A stretch of DNA of 12,841 nt, taken from assembly GCA_900552755.1 (NCBI GenBank), contig USAY01000049.1:1-12841 (forward strand). The letters run 5' to 3'. The notes below the pieces were generated by a model. It was not told where the DNA came from and ran no database searches. It saw nothing but the letters and a program-made list of their open reading frames with translations. A program made the translations under genes and the position numbers. Below are positions 12,238 to 12,841 of this stretch, one piece after another; the stretch's first letter is position 1; every line of letters starts with the position of its first letter. The DNA comes from an uncultured Collinsella sp. GTDB taxonomy: Bacteria; Actinomycetota; Coriobacteriia; Coriobacteriales; Coriobacteriaceae.

Positions 12238-12841
12238 TTGTTTGTACTTACTGATCAGCAGACTGACGAGATGCTCAGCCGTCTAACTTCCTATTGCAAA
12301 GAGTATTCCTTGAGCGTAACTGATGCTGAGCTGAGGAAATGTATCCAGCATTTGGATTTGGTTCTGGAAACAAATAAGACAACCAATCTCACTCGTATTC
12401 TTAACGTTGAAGATGCTGCGGTACTTCATATCCTCGACTCACTTGTTTTGCTTCCTTATGTCAATAAGGCTCCTGATGGAGCTTTGCTCGATATGGGAAC
12501 AGGCGCAGGCTTCCCTGGTATTCCATTAACGATAACCACGCATCGTAAAGCTACTTATATTGACTCTGTTGGCAAAAAGGTTGATGCTGTCAATTCTTTT
12601 GTTCATGCTCTCGGATTGAAATATGGTCATGCAGTCCATGATCGTCTTGAAGAATATGCTCGAAGCCATAAGAAGCAGTTCTCTGTCATAACCGCCCGCG
12701 CGCTGGCCCCTCTACCGATTCTTGTTGAGTATGCGGCACCGTATCTCAAAGATGGAGGGCAATTTGTTATCACGAAGGGCTATCCATCGGATGAGGAGCT
12801 TGCTTCCGGCATGTCAGCAGCTAAGATCTGCGGCTTCACTT
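12238..12841 (+). CDS. rsmG: 16S rRNA (guanine-527-N7)-methyltransferase, cut by window end
   Basis: About 201 codons are visible with no stop before the window end. The product transfers a methyl group from SAM to N7 of G527 in 16S rRNA; loss gives low-level streptomycin resistance in several bacteria. The SAM-binding loop is LLDMGTGAGFPGIPL (from residue 83), preceded by TNLTRI and HILDSLVLLPY and followed by TARALAPL. The start is probably TTG at 12238, with AAGGAG (12226-12231) six bases upstream; the next ATG at 12268 would cost ten residues and has no ribosome site. Codon use is visibly more AT-rich than in the gyrase genes. It follows a terminator, but I see no clear promoter in 12192-12225. 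Confidence 0.95.
   Translation, partial: MFVLTDQQTDEMLSRLTSYCKEYSLSVTDAELRKCIQHLDLVLETNKTTNLTRILNVEDAAVLHILDSLVLLPYVNKAPDGALLDMGTGAGFPGIPLTITTHRKATYIDSVGKKVDAVNSFVHALGLKYGHAVHDRLEEYARSHKKQFSVITARALAPLPILVEYAAPYLKDGGQFVITKGYPSDEELASGMSAAKICGFT

Overview
This window is the chromosomal replication-origin locus of a high-GC Gram-positive bacterium. The best fit is Coriobacteriia, probably Collinsella or a close relative. This rests on gene order, the moderately high GC content, the DUF721 (DciA) gene between recF and gyrB, the large Gln/Pro/Met-rich ATPase gene in front of dnaA, and recollection of the family; no database search was possible. Genes diverge from about 9667-9950: everything to the left is on the minus strand and everything to the right is on the plus strand.

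Left arm, in transcription order on the minus strand: a 450-residue GHKL-ATPase/winged-helix protein of unknown function (9666-8314), dnaA (8298-6574), a 238-base non-coding region, dnaN (6335-5232), recF (5222-4116), dciA/DUF721 (4129-3566), a rho-independent terminator (3539-3510), then gyrB (3460-1430) and gyrA (1418 to beyond base 1). dnaN-recF-dciA are packed or overlapping and look like one unit. gyrB-gyrA form a second unit behind the terminator.

Right arm, plus strand: a strong promoter (9910-9939) and a GC-rich 5'UTR hairpin lead into rpmH, rnpA, yidD, yidC and jag/khpB, closed by a terminator (12160-12191). rsmG follows as a new unit and runs off the window end.

The origin looks bipartite. 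One box cluster lies in the dnaA-dnaN gap (6336-6573) and another lies upstream of the GHKL gene (9680-9830). They share an exact 14-mer, present three times in the window (AGTTTTCAACAGGT or its complement), which resembles a divergent DnaA box (core TTTTCAACA instead of TTATCCACA). The dnaA-dnaN gap also holds five consecutive TA[A/G] triplets next to AT-rich DNA, the pattern of the Bacillus DnaA-trio unwinding element. The DnaA signature reads N-R-N-H-S-T-V where most DnaA proteins have G-R-D-H-[ST]-T-V, so the initiator and its sites may have diverged together.

The most novel candidate is the dnaA-linked gene at 8314-9666: a SpoIIAB/histidine-kinase-type ATPase domain without a phosphoacceptor domain, a roughly 170-residue Gln/Met/Pro/Tyr-rich linker, and a C-terminal winged helix, encoded inside the bipartite origin. 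Other points of interest are a near-consensus parS site inside the dnaA linker coding sequence and leucine at the main quinolone-resistance position of GyrA.
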